Made by a program: the position numbers and the translations under genes
The notes under the pieces: model-generated
What the model was told of the DNA's origin: nothing
The model's database searches: none
Seen by the model: the letters and a program-made list of their open reading frames with translations, nothing else
In this document: positions 32,427 to 41,792 of the stretch, piece by piece
Position numbering within the stretch: the first letter of the stretch is position 1
How the letters are laid out: each line of letters starts with the position of its first letter
Source: Sulfurimonas sp. HSL3-1
GTDB taxonomy: Bacteria > Campylobacterota > Campylobacteria > Campylobacterales > Sulfurimonadaceae
Length of the DNA stretch: 64,000 nt
Direction of reading: 5' to 3'
Assembly (NCBI RefSeq): GCF_039645995.1
Contig: NZ_CP147920.1
Location: 2,046,001 to 2,110,000, forward strand

Positions 32427-32981
32427 ATGAAATTTCTTTACCGTGCTGACAACCATTTCAATCTGGCCAACCTCTTTACGATGGTCAATATCGCCAGCGG
32501 ACTCCTGGCCGTCTATTTCATCAGCCAGAACAACTTTTTTACCGCGATCATCTTTGCCTGGATCGGCGGGGCCTTTGATATTTTCGACGGTAAAATCGCG
32601 CGTAAATATGCCCTCTCGAACGAGTTCGGTATCCAGCTCGACTCCTTCGCCGACTTCCTCTCCTTTGTGCTGGTACCCGTCTTTCTGATCTTTCAGGCGG
32701 TGTACACGGGACTGGACGGCGCACTGTTGCTGCTCTCAGGTGCCGTCAGCATCTACTACGTCGTCAGCGGCCTGCGCCGCCTGATCCAGTTCAACATCAA
32801 CGCCGAAGAGGGAAGCGTCGAAAAATACTTTACCGGCGTCCCGACCCCGCTCGGCGCCATTTTGCTCTGGCTGGCCTATCTCACCGCCGCCTATGGCTTT
32901 ACCAACGCCTACATCGTCATGGGGGCGATGGTCCTGATCGGATGGCTGCTCAACTCGACGGTGAAGGTCCCCCACCCGTAG
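32427..32981 (+). CDS. pssA: CDP-diacylglycerol-serine O-phosphatidyltransferase
   Basis: A 184-residue membrane enzyme. NLFTMVNIASGLLAVYF starts the CDP-alcohol phosphatidyltransferase core; the motif DGxxAR...G...D...D appears as FDIFDGKIARKYALSNEFG followed by QLDSFADFLSF. The later helices include VPTPLGAILLWL. It makes phosphatidylserine from CDP-diacylglycerol and serine, the route to phosphatidylethanolamine. The ATG at 32427 fits the N-terminus; the frame upstream lacks support. No psd gene is in the window. Its 3' end overlaps the small gene on the other strand by 32 bp. Confidence 0.94.
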   Translation: MKFLYRADNHFNLANLFTMVNIASGLLAVYFISQNNFFTAIIFAWIGGAFDIFDGKIARKYALSNEFGIQLDSFADFLSFVLVPVFLIFQAVYTGLDGALLLLSGAVSIYYVVSGLRRLIQFNINAEEGSVEKYFTGVPTPLGAILLWLAYLTAAYGFTNAYIVMGAMVLIGWLLNSTVKVPHP

Positions 32982-33174
32982 CCTCCTGCCGGAAGCGGCA
33001 CTCGCCTACCGTCACCGTCTTCCCCTCTTTCGTCGCCTCCAGCACATACGCGAGGATCCCTTCCGGGTCCGCGCCGCCCATCTCCTCGCTGATGATCCGC
33101 AGCGCATCCTCACGCCGGGTCGGCACCCAGCGCGTCTCTTTGACAAAACAGGTCAGCAGGCGCAGGCTGCTCAT
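32950..33174 (-). CDS. hypothetical small protein coupled to a kinase-like gene
   Basis: A 74-residue protein with no membrane helix. Its ATG overlaps the TGA of the upstream kinase-like gene (ATGA), strong support for coupled translation. The N-terminal part SSLRLLTCFVKETRWVPT could be a short domain; the last third is low complexity (GGGPSPSS) and overlaps pssA on the other strand. I do not recognise it. It might be a partner of the kinase-like protein. Confidence 0.55.
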   Translation of the reverse strand: MSSLRLLTCFVKETRWVPTRREDALRIISEEMGGADPEGILAYVLEATKEGKTVTVGECRFRQEATGGGPSPSS

Positions 33175-34157
33175 TCCTCTTCCTCCGTCTGGTGTTTGCC
33201 GATTTTCAGGTAAAAGCAGGCGCCTTGTTCGATATTGTCAAAGCTCAGCTCGCCGTTGCAATGCTCCTCGACGATGTTGCGGGCCATGTAGAGCCCGAGG
33301 CCGGCGGCACGGTTGTCGCCCTTGGTCGAAAAGTAGGGTTCGAAGATCCGGTCGGCGATGTCCGCCGCCACCCCGCCGGCATTGTCACAGAGGCGGATGA
33401 CGACGAACTGCCCCGTTTCATAGCACTCGATCTCGATGCGCGGCAGTGCGATCCGCCGTTCGACCAGGGCCTCCTTCGCATTATGAAGCAGGCTGATCAA
33501 TACCCGGATAATCTCGTTCCGGTAGAGAGAGAGGGTCATCGAGCACTCCAGGCGCGTCTCGACCCGGATATCCGTTTCAGCCAATTCGAGCGCCAGCAGG
33601 GAGAGCGCGCTCTGCACGGCTTCGGAGAGATCCACGGCTTCGCGGACGGTATCGGGGCGGAAGAACTCCTGCCACTCCCCCAGGCTTTCGAGCATTGATG
33701 TCGCGATCAGTGCCGCGGCTTCCGCCTGCTCCGACCGGTCGCCACCTTTTTCCGGGAGCGTGGCGAGCCGTTGCAGCGGCTCTCGCCAACGGCTTGCGAC
33801 CAGTCCGACCGTCTCGTCCATGGCATTCGTCAGCGAACGCTGCATCCCCAGGCGGTCGCTGCGGCGCTGCCCCTCCACCGCATCCTCTACCCTGGCATCT
33901 ACCGTCGCATTGAACTCCTGCAGCGCGTTGTCGCGAAGGCGCACCTGCTCACGGTAGCGCAACAGCAGCGTGTACCCCCAATAGCCGGAAAAAAGAATGG
34001 AGAGTAGGACCGTCAGGGTGACAAAGGCAGTGCCGACGATCAAGGTATCCTGCTGCGGGTCGCCATCATACAGCGTATAGAGAATGCTCTCAGCAATGAA
34101 GGCGAAGAGCACAGGGATCGTCGCAATCAGCCAGGGGAGCACTCCGTCGCGTTTCAT
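33171..34157 (-). CDS. histidine-kinase-like membrane protein lacking the phospho-acceptor His
   Basis: A 328-residue protein with two membrane helices (about 8-29 and 40-65), a coiled region, a dimerisation segment and a complete-looking ATPase domain. The N box is LLHNAKEAL, G1 CDNAGGV, F box RIFEPYFSTKG, and G2 GLGLYMARN. In related Campylobacterota kinases the H box reads AHQWRQPL; here residues 121-128 read ASRWREPL, so the His is Ser122. ATP binding may remain, but autophosphorylation on His cannot. It could be a phosphatase, an allosteric partner of another kinase, or a decayed gene. It is coupled to rmuC (4 bp) and to the small downstream gene. No response regulator is beside it. Confidence 0.85.
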   Translation of the reverse strand: MKRDGVLPWLIATIPVLFAFIAESILYTLYDGDPQQDTLIVGTAFVTLTVLLSILFSGYWGYTLLLRYREQVRLRDNALQEFNATVDARVEDAVEGQRRSDRLGMQRSLTNAMDETVGLVASRWREPLQRLATLPEKGGDRSEQAEAAALIATSMLESLGEWQEFFRPDTVREAVDLSEAVQSALSLLALELAETDIRVETRLECSMTLSLYRNEIIRVLISLLHNAKEALVERRIALPRIEIECYETGQFVVIRLCDNAGGVAADIADRIFEPYFSTKGDNRAAGLGLYMARNIVEEHCNGELSFDNIEQGACFYLKIGKHQTEEEE

Positions 34158-35539
34158 TCCGTCCCCTCATCCTTGCCCGGCAGTGCTTTTTTCGGACTGA
34201 GCCCGAGCTTCTTCATCTGTTCTGCGCGGCGGATCAGGTTCCCCTTCCCGCTGGAGAGCTTGTTCATCGCCGCCTCCCACTGTCCCTGGGTTTTGCCGAG
34301 CTGGTCGCCGATGCGCTCCATGTCCTCGACGAATCCGACGAACTTGTCATACAGCGCTTCCGCCTGCCGCGCAATCTCCGCGGCGTTTTGCTGCTGCTGC
34401 TCGGTCCGCCAGATATTCTCGATGGTGCGCAGCGTCGCCAGCAGGGTCGATGGGCTGACGATGATGATACGGGCATCGTACGCTTTTTTAAAGAGCCCGC
34501 TGTCGTTCTGCAGGGCCAGGTGGAACGCCCCCTCGATCGGCATGAAAAGCAGGACGAAATCCAGCGTCCGCATCCCCGGCAGGTTTTCGTAACGCTTTTC
34601 GGAGAGCCCTTTGATATGGGCATTGATCGAGACCAGATGCTGGCGGAGCGCTTTGGCTTTCTGCTCGGAGTCGTCGCTGCTCATAAACTGTTCGTAGGCG
34701 ACAAGGGAGACCTTGGAGTCGATGATGACGCAGCGCTCCTGGGGGAGGAACACGACGACGTCGGGACGCAGCATATTCCCCTTTTCGTCCTTGTAGGTGC
34801 CCTGGGTCTCGTACTCGTGGCCCGGACGAAGCCCCGAGCTCTCCAGCACCCGCTCCAGCACGATCTCCCCCCAGTTCCCCTGGGTCTTCGTCTCCCCCTT
34901 GAGGGCGTTTGTCAGATTGAGCGCATCCTCGGCGATCCGTTCGTTAAGCACCTTGAGTCGTTCGATCTCGCTTTTGAGCAGGTGGCGTTCCTTGCTCTCT
35001 TCGACATATTGGCTTTGTGTCTGCTTGGAGAAAGCGTCGATCTGTTCGCGGAAGGGTTTGAGCAAAAGCTGCAGCTGCTGCTGATTCGCGGCGTCAAAGG
35101 TCTTCGCCTTCTGTTCGAAGATCTTATGCGCCAGCCCTTCGAACTGTGCGCCGAGCGCCTGCTTCGCCTCATCGAGCAGGCGGAGCTGCTCCGTATGCTG
35201 CTTCTGCGCCTCCTCGTAGCGGGTCTGCAGCACCGCAAAATCGCGTTCCAGGCGCTGGTGGGCCTGCCGGGCGTTTTCGAACTGCAGCGTCCCCGCTTCC
35301 ACGCTGCCCTGAAGCCGCGCCTCCTCTTTCGCGCGCCACGCCAGCGTATCGTTCAGCCGGATAAGCTCCTGGTCGCGCTGCTGAAGCACCGCCTGCTGCG
35401 CTTCGGCGGCCTCCCGCGCCGCCTCCAGGGCCGCCCCCCGCCGGCGCAGAAGCAGCAGCATGTACAGCGCCGCAGCCGCCAGCAGCAGGGCTATCACGAG
35501 AGGAACAATCTGGTAAGGGGTCATAGTATCCACGGGCAT
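34154..35539 (-). CDS. rmuC: DNA recombination protein RmuC
   Basis: About 461 residues: an N-terminal membrane helix (residues 8-30), a long coiled coil (about 35-190, Glu/Gln/Ala-rich), then the RmuC nuclease-like domain with KGETKTQGNWGEIVLERVLE, RPDVVVFLPQERCVIIDSKVS and FMPIEGAFHLAL. RmuC limits recombination at inverted repeats. The start may be the ATG at 35539 or a second ATG at 35524, which has GGA upstream. A TATAAT at 35572-35577 gives a leader of about 26 bases. The kinase-like gene overlaps its end by 4 bp. Confidence 0.92.
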   Translation of the reverse strand: MPVDTMTPYQIVPLVIALLLAAAALYMLLLLRRRGAALEAAREAAEAQQAVLQQRDQELIRLNDTLAWRAKEEARLQGSVEAGTLQFENARQAHQRLERDFAVLQTRYEEAQKQHTEQLRLLDEAKQALGAQFEGLAHKIFEQKAKTFDAANQQQLQLLLKPFREQIDAFSKQTQSQYVEESKERHLLKSEIERLKVLNERIAEDALNLTNALKGETKTQGNWGEIVLERVLESSGLRPGHEYETQGTYKDEKGNMLRPDVVVFLPQERCVIIDSKVSLVAYEQFMSSDDSEQKAKALRQHLVSINAHIKGLSEKRYENLPGMRTLDFVLLFMPIEGAFHLALQNDSGLFKKAYDARIIIVSPSTLLATLRTIENIWRTEQQQQNAAEIARQAEALYDKFVGFVEDMERIGDQLGKTQGQWEAAMNKLSSGKGNLIRRAEQMKKLGLSPKKALPGKDEGTE

Positions 35540-35571
35540 GCGCTTTTTTTAGATTCTGAATTTTGATATTG

Positions 35572-35577
35572 ATTATA
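35572..35577 (-). promoter_or_regulatory. -10 box for rmuC and the kinase-like genes
   Basis: Perfect TATAAT on the minus strand, preceded by TTTTCTCAC; transcription from near 35565. The 85-bp gap before lon ends also holds a short AGCCC/GGGCT hairpin at about 35611-35625, without a U-run. Confidence 0.6.
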
Positions 35578-35624
35578 GTGAGAAAATGGTTATGAAAGCG
35601 TAAATGAGGCAGCCCGGGGAGGGC

Positions 35625-38048
35625 TTATTCCGGCAGCAGCGTCAGTTTGAGCACCTCTTCGATCCGTTCGACCGGGACGATCGTCACCACTTCCTTGACC
35701 TCGTCCGGGATCTCGTCGAGGTCGCGCTCATAGTTCTTTTTCGGGATGATCGCCGTGTGCATTCCCGCCTTGTGCGCGGCGATCAGTTTCTCCTTGAGCC
35801 CGCCGATGGGCAGCACGTTGCCGCTGAGCGACACCTCGCCCGTCATGGCGATCCCGGCGCGCACCGGCTTGTTGCTCAGGATGGAGGCGATCGCCGTGCT
35901 CATCGCGATCCCCGCACTCGGCCCGTCCTTGGGCGTTGCGCCGTCGGGGACGTGGATATGGAGGTCGTAGCGCTTGTAGACTTCGCTGGCATCCAGCGTC
36001 GTCTGCTCCTCCTGCTCTTTGAAGGTGCGAGGGATAATGGCGTGGTCCACCTTGACCTTGCCGTTGTCGATCTGCGTCTTGACGACGCTCATCGCGATAC
36101 GCGCGGACTCCTTCATTACCTCGCCGAGGCTGCCGGTGAGCTGCATCTGCCCCTTGCCCTTGATACGGATCGTCTCGATCTTGAGCACATCCCCGCCGAC
36201 GGCGGTCCAGGCCAGCCCGTTGACGACACCGACGCGGTTGACGTTGTCGGTCTTCTCGATCTCGAAGACCGTCTTGTCCATGAACTCTTTGAGGTTCTTG
36301 ACCGTCACCGAGACTTTGCCCAGCGTAGGATCTTCCAGGATCATCTTCGCCGATTTGCGGGCGATGTCGGCGATGCGGCGGCGCAGGTTGCGCACCCCGG
36401 CTTCCCGGGTGTAGCTGTGGATCAGCTCCTTCATCGCCGGTGCGGAGACCGTCACCTCCTGTTTTTTCAGCCCGTGTTTTTTGAGCTCCTGGGGCAGCAG
36501 GTATCGCTTGGCGATCTCAAACTTCTCCTGGGGCGTATAACTGCTCACACCGATAAACTCCATCCGGTCGCGCAGCGGGGCCGGGATCCGACCGACGTCG
36601 TTGGCCGTCGCGATGAAGATCACCTGGCTCAGATCGAGGTCGAAGTTGACGAAATAGTCGCGGAAATGGCTGTTCTGTTCGGGGTCAAGAATCTCGAGCA
36701 GCGCCGCCGTCGGGTCACCGCGGTGGGACATCCCCACCTTGTCGATCTCGTCCAGGACGACGACGGGGTTCATCTTCTTCGCGTCGATGATCCCCTGCAC
36801 AACCCGGCCCGGCATCGCGCCGATGTAGGTGCGACGGTGCCCGCGCAGCTCATTGACGTCTTCAAGCCCGCCCAGGGCGATCCGGACCAAGGGGCGTTTG
36901 AGGGCGGTGGCAATGGAGTTCGCCAGAGAGGTTTTCCCCACGCCCGGAGGGCCCGCGAAACAGAGAATGGCACTGCCGCCCTTCTGCGCGCTTTTGCCCC
37001 GAAGCTCCATCAGCTCTTTGACGGCGAAGAACTCGGAAATCCGCTTCTTCGGTTTTTCAAGGGAGAAGTGGTCCGCATCGAGCTGGGACTCGACGTTCTC
37101 GATCTTGAGGGCTTTTTTGGCAAGTTTGCCGAAGGGGATCTCCAGCACCCACTCGAGGTAGCCCTGGATCATCCCCGCGTCGGCGGAGTCGGGGTGCAGG
37201 CGCGCATAACGGTCGAGCTGCTTGGAGATCTCTTTGTAAGCGTCTTCACCCATGTGTTCTTTCATCGCTTCGAGCTGCTTGCGATACTCGGCGATCTCCT
37301 CTTCGCGCTGGTTGTCGACGCCCAGCTCCTGCTGGATCTCTTTGAGCTGTTCTTTGAGGAAGTACTCTTTGTTGATCTGCTCCATCTTCGTGTTGACTTT
37401 GGTGCGGATCTCGCGCTGCAGCTTGCTCGCTTCGATCTCCTCGATCAGGTAGTCGATCAGCAGCAGCAGGCGCTGTTCGGTATCCGCCTCGACGAACATC
37501 TCATACGCGCGCTGTTTCGGGAGCTTGACCGTGCTGCAGATCAGGTCGGCAATGCGGTTGTACTCCTGGGTCTCCTCGATGGTGCGCAGCAGGTCCGGCG
37601 GGAAGAAGTTGCTCACCTGCGACAGGGCCCGCACCTTTTCGCGCACGACCTCGAGGATCGCGTCCATTTTGATCTCGTTGACAGGCTTGGGGTCGATGGT
37701 ATCGACCAGCACCCGCAGCGGGTCTTCGCCCCGCGCCTCCATCGCCTTGCCCCGTGCCAGCCCCTGGAAGAGGACCTTCACCCGGCCGTCGGGCAGCGAG
37801 ACCTTGCGCATAATGGAACCGATCACCCCGGCGTCATGGATGCTCTCGAGGGTGCGTTCGCCCTCCTGCCCCTCCTTCGTGGGACAGACGATGACAAGCG
37901 AGTCGTGTTCGATCGCATAGGTCACCGCCGCGATATTCTCATCGTCTTTGAGAAACAGCGGCGAGATCATGAACGGGTAGAGGAACAGCCCGTCTTCAAA
38001 AATGACCGGCAGTTCGGTCGGGAAACTAGCATAATGGTCCAGTTGCAT
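35625..38048 (-). CDS. lon: ATP-dependent protease Lon
   Basis: An 807-residue protease: N-terminal substrate-recognition domain ([20 protein letters not shown]), coiled middle, AAA+ module with Walker [16 protein letters not shown] and Walker [11 protein letters not shown], and C-terminal Ser-Lys protease with the catalytic Ser in [13 protein letters not shown] and the Lys in [16 protein letters not shown]. It degrades misfolded and regulatory proteins. The ATG overlaps the bamD stop by one base (TAATG), so Lon is coupled to an outer-membrane assembly gene. A long open frame on the other strand is only its shadow. Confidence 0.97.
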   Translation of the reverse strand: MQLDHYASFPTELPVIFEDGLFLYPFMISPLFLKDDENIAAVTYAIEHDSLVIVCPTKEGQEGERTLESIHDAGVIGSIMRKVSLPDGRVKVLFQGLARGKAMEARGEDPLRVLVDTIDPKPVNEIKMDAILEVVREKVRALSQVSNFFPPDLLRTIEETQEYNRIADLICSTVKLPKQRAYEMFVEADTEQRLLLLIDYLIEEIEASKLQREIRTKVNTKMEQINKEYFLKEQLKEIQQELGVDNQREEEIAEYRKQLEAMKEHMGEDAYKEISKQLDRYARLHPDSADAGMIQGYLEWVLEIPFGKLAKKALKIENVESQLDADHFSLEKPKKRISEFFAVKELMELRGKSAQKGGSAILCFAGPPGVGKTSLANSIATALKRPLVRIALGGLEDVNELRGHRRTYIGAMPGRVVQGIIDAKKMNPVVVLDEIDKVGMSHRGDPTAALLEILDPEQNSHFRDYFVNFDLDLSQVIFIATANDVGRIPAPLRDRMEFIGVSSYTPQEKFEIAKRYLLPQELKKHGLKKQEVTVSAPAMKELIHSYTREAGVRNLRRRIADIARKSAKMILEDPTLGKVSVTVKNLKEFMDKTVFEIEKTDNVNRVGVVNGLAWTAVGGDVLKIETIRIKGKGQMQLTGSLGEVMKESARIAMSVVKTQIDNGKVKVDHAIIPRTFKEQEEQTTLDASEVYKRYDLHIHVPDGATPKDGPSAGIAMSTAIASILSNKPVRAGIAMTGEVSLSGNVLPIGGLKEKLIAAHKAGMHTAIIPKKNYERDLDEIPDEVKEVVTIVPVERIEEVLKLTLLPE

Positions 38049-38800
38049 TACTCTTCCTTCATATCGGTTCGGTTTTCATCGGCTACGTCATTGTAACTGT
38101 GGCGGGAGACAACGCTCTGGGTGTCGGGGATGATGAAGGCGTACCAGCTCGCATGGCCGTCGCCTTCGAAGATCCGCCGGTACCACGCCGTCTGCGCCGG
38201 GTCCACTTTTTCCCAGTCGATCCACGGCTGGGGTTTTTTCCCGCGGTAGAACGCGGCGGCTTTCGGTTTGTCAAGCCGGTCGTAGAGCTCCGCGATCGAT
38301 TCGTTCAGGGCCGCTTCGGCGAGGTAGAGCCGCGTGACCATCGTATCGACGACCGGGGCGTACGTCGAACGGGGGTAGAGGCGCAGGAAACGCTCGCCCT
38401 CCGCGATCGCCTCGTTGATCAGCCCCTGGTCGCGGCGCGGGTTCGGCAGAGCCATGTATTTGGCCTTGACCTTCATATACTCGGCGTACTCGCGTTCGGC
38501 GGGGGTCGCGTAGCGCTTGATGTATTCGGTCAGGAAATGCTCGGCGAGCAGGTACTCCTCCGACTGCAGGTGTGCGATCGCCATGATCATCGTCGCCTCG
38601 GGCAGCAGCGGCGAGCCGATATGCTCGCTCTGCAGGGAGCTGTAGTAGTTGTCCGCCTTGTCGAGGTTGCCGTCGGAAACGGCCGCGACCATCTTCTCGT
38701 ACCAGTACGCGGCCGGTTTGTTGTATTCGTCAAGTTCTTTGGTACAGCCGCCGAAAAGGACCAGCAGCGTTATCAGGGTTGCAATTGTTTGTTTTATCAT
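38048..38800 (-). CDS. bamD: outer-membrane protein assembly factor BamD
   Basis: A 250-residue lipoprotein. MIKQTIATLITLLVLFGGC gives a lipobox, and KPAAYWYEKMVAAVSDGNLDKA starts a run of tetratricopeptide-like helix pairs to about residue 200 (EYLLAEHFLTEYIKRYATPA; PNPRRDQGLINEAI; RLYPRSTYAPVVDTM). That is the BamD/ComL plan. It belongs to the BAM complex that inserts beta-barrels, including LptD above. I start it at the ATG at 38800 after GGGAG. Its C-terminal tail of about 40 residues is longer than the TPR core. Confidence 0.9.
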   Translation of the reverse strand: MIKQTIATLITLLVLFGGCTKELDEYNKPAAYWYEKMVAAVSDGNLDKADNYYSSLQSEHIGSPLLPEATMIMAIAHLQSEEYLLAEHFLTEYIKRYATPAEREYAEYMKVKAKYMALPNPRRDQGLINEAIAEGERFLRLYPRSTYAPVVDTMVTRLYLAEAALNESIAELYDRLDKPKAAAFYRGKKPQPWIDWEKVDPAQTAWYRRIFEGDGHASWYAFIIPDTQSVVSRHSYNDVADENRTDMKEE

Positions 38801-38832
38801 TCTCTCCCACACGGGTTCCAAAAAGTGAAGCC

Positions 38833-38838
38833 ATTTTA
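38833..38838 (-). promoter_or_regulatory. -10 box for bamD-lon
   Basis: TAAAAT on the minus strand after TTTTTTCGC; +1 near 38826, leader about 26 bases. Confidence 0.5.
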
Positions 38839-38911
38839 GCGAAAAAAGTTAAAGGGACGCGCCGCGGCGCTCCCACAAACCAGTACACACCGCAAAAGGC
38901 AAAAATTTCGC

Positions 38912-38917
38912 TATAAT
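38912..38917 (+). promoter_or_regulatory. -10 box for the DEAD-box helicase gene
   Basis: TATAAT on the plus strand after TTTCGC, divergent from the bamD promoter. The predicted leader of about 125 bases before 39048 is unusually long for this window and fits the regulated leaders known for cold-shock DEAD-box helicases. Confidence 0.6.
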
Positions 38918-39047
38918 TGCATTTAAATTTACCGGGCCCGATCAAACTATCCTTCCTGCTTATTAAGCCGCTTCAGAAAATGCAACTCAATTTTTGATTC
39001 ACTTCAGTCGCAACGATGGTTTAGCCGTGTCCGTTTCAAGAGAGAAA

Positions 39048-40565
39048 ATGCAGACACCCCCCATCGAAACACAAGACGATACCGTCGCCGCACCAACGGC
39101 CTCCTTTGACGATTTCGGGCTCCGCCCGGAGATCCTCCAGAGCATCCGCTACGCCGGTTTCAAAGTCCCCAGTCCCATTCAGCAGCAGGCGATCCCGCTC
39201 GTCCTTGAAGGGCGCGACGTCGTCGGCCAGGCCCATACCGGGACCGGGAAAACCGCCGCCTTCGGCCTGCCGACGCTGAACCAGATGGCCCTTGACCGCG
39301 GCGTCGAGGCACTTATTATCGTCCCGACCCGCGAACTGGCCAACCAGGTCAGCGACGAGCTCTTCAAATACGGCAAGAAGCTCGGCATTCACACCGTCAC
39401 CGTCTACGGCGGCAGCTCCTACAACCGCCAAATCGGCCTGATCGAGCGCGGCGCACAGGTCGTCATCGCCACGCCGGGCCGCCTCAAGGATATCCTCGAG
39501 CGCAACATGCTCGCCGATTTCGCCCCCTCCACCGTCATCCTTGACGAAGCGGACGAGATGCTTGACATGGGCTTCCTCGACGACATCAACACGATCTTCG
39601 ACTTCCTGCCGACGGACCGCCAGACCCTGCTCTTTTCAGCCACGATGCCCAAGCCGATCAAGGCCCTTGCCGAACGTATCCTCGTCGATCCCGCCTTTGT
39701 CTCCATCACCCAGGAGGAGACAACGAACAAGGATATCGCGCAGCAGTATTACGTCATCGAAGAGAATGAACGCGACGACGCCATCATCCGCCTGCTCGAC
39801 GCCGAAGAGCTGGAAAAGACCATCGTCTTCTGCCGCACCAAGCGCGAAGTCGACCGCCTCTCCAATGTCCTCTCCTCCGTCGGCTACAACGCCAAGGGAC
39901 TCCACGGCGATATGGAGCAGCGCCAGCGCGAATCCGTCATCAGGGGCCTCAAAGAGAATGCAATTGACATTCTTGTCGCCACCGACGTTGCCGCACGCGG
40001 GATCCATATCAACGACGTCAGCCACGTCATCAACTACCATATCCCCTTCGATCCCGAGAGCTATGTCCACCGCATCGGCCGGACAGGACGCGCGGGCCAG
40101 AAGGGGGTCGCGATCACCCTGGTCACCCCGCTTGAGTTCAAAGAGCTGCAGCGCATCCGCAAGATCGTCGGTACCCAGATGGCCCACTCCTTTATCCCGA
40201 CAAAACAGCAGGTACAGTCCAAACAGATGTCCCGCCTGGTCAACGAGATCGAAACACAGAAGATCTACGATGAAGCGACCGAACTCTTTAACGCGCTGTG
40301 CGATGACATGGACCAGACACAGATCGCCTACAAGCTCATCTCGCTGCTGATGAAGAACCTGAACGTCAAAGGACCGCAGACGATCGGTGTCCCCAAACAG
40401 CGCCTGGATAAGATCATGGAAGCGATGGAACGCAACGATAGAGGCGGACGTCGCGGCGGCGGCAAACCGCGTCGCGGCGGCTATAACAACAACCGCCGCC
40501 GCCAAGGCGGCGAACGCGGCCACGGCGAGTCGAATCAGGGCCGCTCCCGCGGCGGACGCCGCTAG
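39048..40565 (+). CDS. DEAD-box RNA helicase
   Basis: About 505 residues. The Q motif (FDDFGLRPEILQSIRYAGF), motif I AHTGTGKTAAFG, Ia PTRELANQ, II DEADEMLDMGF, III FSATMP, IV IVFCRTK, V DVAARGIHI and VI HRIGRTGRAG are all present. After the helicase core comes a dimerisation-like segment and a basic Gly/Arg tail (GGRRGGGKPRRGGYNNN) that binds RNA. It resembles DeaD/CsdA and RhlE, which unwind structured RNA in ribosome assembly and mRNA decay. I use the ATG at 39048 after AAGAGAG; a TTG at 38994 would add 18 residues. Confidence 0.93.
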   Translation: MQTPPIETQDDTVAAPTASFDDFGLRPEILQSIRYAGFKVPSPIQQQAIPLVLEGRDVVGQAHTGTGKTAAFGLPTLNQMALDRGVEALIIVPTRELANQVSDELFKYGKKLGIHTVTVYGGSSYNRQIGLIERGAQVVIATPGRLKDILERNMLADFAPSTVILDEADEMLDMGFLDDINTIFDFLPTDRQTLLFSATMPKPIKALAERILVDPAFVSITQEETTNKDIAQQYYVIEENERDDAIIRLLDAEELEKTIVFCRTKREVDRLSNVLSSVGYNAKGLHGDMEQRQRESVIRGLKENAIDILVATDVAARGIHINDVSHVINYHIPFDPESYVHRIGRTGRAGQKGVAITLVTPLEFKELQRIRKIVGTQMAHSFIPTKQQVQSKQMSRLVNEIETQKIYDEATELFNALCDDMDQTQIAYKLISLLMKNLNVKGPQTIGVPKQRLDKIMEAMERNDRGGRRGGGKPRRGGYNNNRRRQGGERGHGESNQGRSRGGRR

Positions 40566-40568
40566 GCC

Positions 40569-41783
40569 CTAACTGATATTCATCGAGAAGATCGGCAGCA
40601 GCATCGCGGTGACGATGAAGCCGATCACCCCCCCTACCAGCAGCATCAGCATCGGTTCCAGCAGCGAGAGGAAAAGCCCGATCTTATCCTTGTTCTCCTC
40701 GAAATAGAGTTCGGAGAGGTTCTGCAAAATCGCCGTCACCTCGCTCGTCTCCTCCCCCAGCGCGATCGCCTGGGCAAAAGAGGGATCGATCTCAAACCCC
40801 TCCCGCAGCAGGGCATTGGAAAGCTTTGAACCTTCAACGACCCGGTCCGAAGCACCGGCGAACTTGCGCTGGAGCACCTGGTTGTGCAGGACGTTCGCCG
40901 AGAGGTTGATCGTCTGCGCGAAGGGCACCCCCGAACGGATCAGCACCGACGCAATATAAGAGAAGCGCCCCAGCTCCGAGGTCTGAACGACCTGCCCGAA
41001 AAAGGGGAGTTTCAGCTGCAGCAGATGCACGCCGAACCGGAAAGGGCGGTTGTACTTCATCGCCGAGGCGAAGAGCCCGATCAGCGCCACTATCCCCACC
41101 ACGAGCCCGATCCAGTGGGCAGTAAAGAAATCCCCCGTTGCAATGACGAACTGCGTGACCGGCGGCAGCTCCTGGTCGAGCTGGTCGAAGATCCCGGTGA
41201 TCTTCGGAACGACGAAGGTGATCATGAACGCTACCATGAAGATCGAGACGACGATGATAAACGAGGGATAGGCGAAAGCGCTCTTGATCTGCTTGCTGAT
41301 GCGGTCCTGCTCTTTGAGGAAGATCGCCATCTCCAGCAGAACCTCCTGCAAGATCCCGCTCTCTTCGGAGACGCGGATGGACTGCTTGTAGAACTCCGGC
41401 AGGGCCAGGATATTCTGCCGCTCCAGCGCCTGGTAGAAACTTTTCCCCTCGTCGAGCATCGTGATGATACTGCTGAGGAAATTCGTCATCTTCTTGTTTT
41501 TCGCATACTGGTTCCGGGCCAGCTTCAGGGCGTTGACAATGGAGATGCCCGATTTGATGTAGATGGAGAGGTCGCGGCTGAGGATGGAGAGCTCATTCGC
41601 CCCGGCGACTTTTTTCCGCGAAAAGTTCAGACGGCCGACGGCGGCGCGCTTCTCCGCTTCGAGCTTGGTATAGAAGATCCCCTGGGAACGGAGGCGCTTT
41701 TTCGCCTCCTCCAGGTCGGCGGCTTCGAGGACCCCCTTGGTCTTCTTGCCGTCTTGCAACAGGCCCCGATAGGCATATACCAT
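40569..41783 (-). CDS. gspF: type II secretion inner-membrane platform protein GspF
   Basis: A 404-residue protein with two repeated GspF domains (about 65-185 and 270-395) and three membrane helices, near 165-195, 220-240 and 375-398. YAYRGLLQDGKKTKGVLEA is the N-terminal signature, LSIYIKSGISIVNALKLA and FSYIASVLIRSGVPFAQTI the two domain starts, and SLLEPMLMLLVGGVIGFIV the last helix. GspF forms the platform between the ATPase GspE and the pseudopilus. It is the last gene of the leftward T2SS operon and ends 3 bp from the helicase stop. Confidence 0.93.
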   Translation of the reverse strand: MVYAYRGLLQDGKKTKGVLEAADLEEAKKRLRSQGIFYTKLEAEKRAAVGRLNFSRKKVAGANELSILSRDLSIYIKSGISIVNALKLARNQYAKNKKMTNFLSSIITMLDEGKSFYQALERQNILALPEFYKQSIRVSEESGILQEVLLEMAIFLKEQDRISKQIKSAFAYPSFIIVVSIFMVAFMITFVVPKITGIFDQLDQELPPVTQFVIATGDFFTAHWIGLVVGIVALIGLFASAMKYNRPFRFGVHLLQLKLPFFGQVVQTSELGRFSYIASVLIRSGVPFAQTINLSANVLHNQVLQRKFAGASDRVVEGSKLSNALLREGFEIDPSFAQAIALGEETSEVTAILQNLSELYFEENKDKIGLFLSLLEPMLMLLVGGVIGFIVTAMLLPIFSMNIS

Positions 41784-41792
41784 TCTTTCCCC

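Noticed and set aside
33171-34157. Treating the histidine-kinase-like gene as a pseudogene
   Set aside because: The frame is intact, coupled on both sides, and the ATP-binding motifs are preserved; only the H box is changed.
35604-38096. Long open frame of 830 residues on the plus strand
   Set aside because: It mirrors lon on the minus strand, has Asp/His/Val-rich shadow composition and no domain; GC-rich codons keep the opposite strand open.
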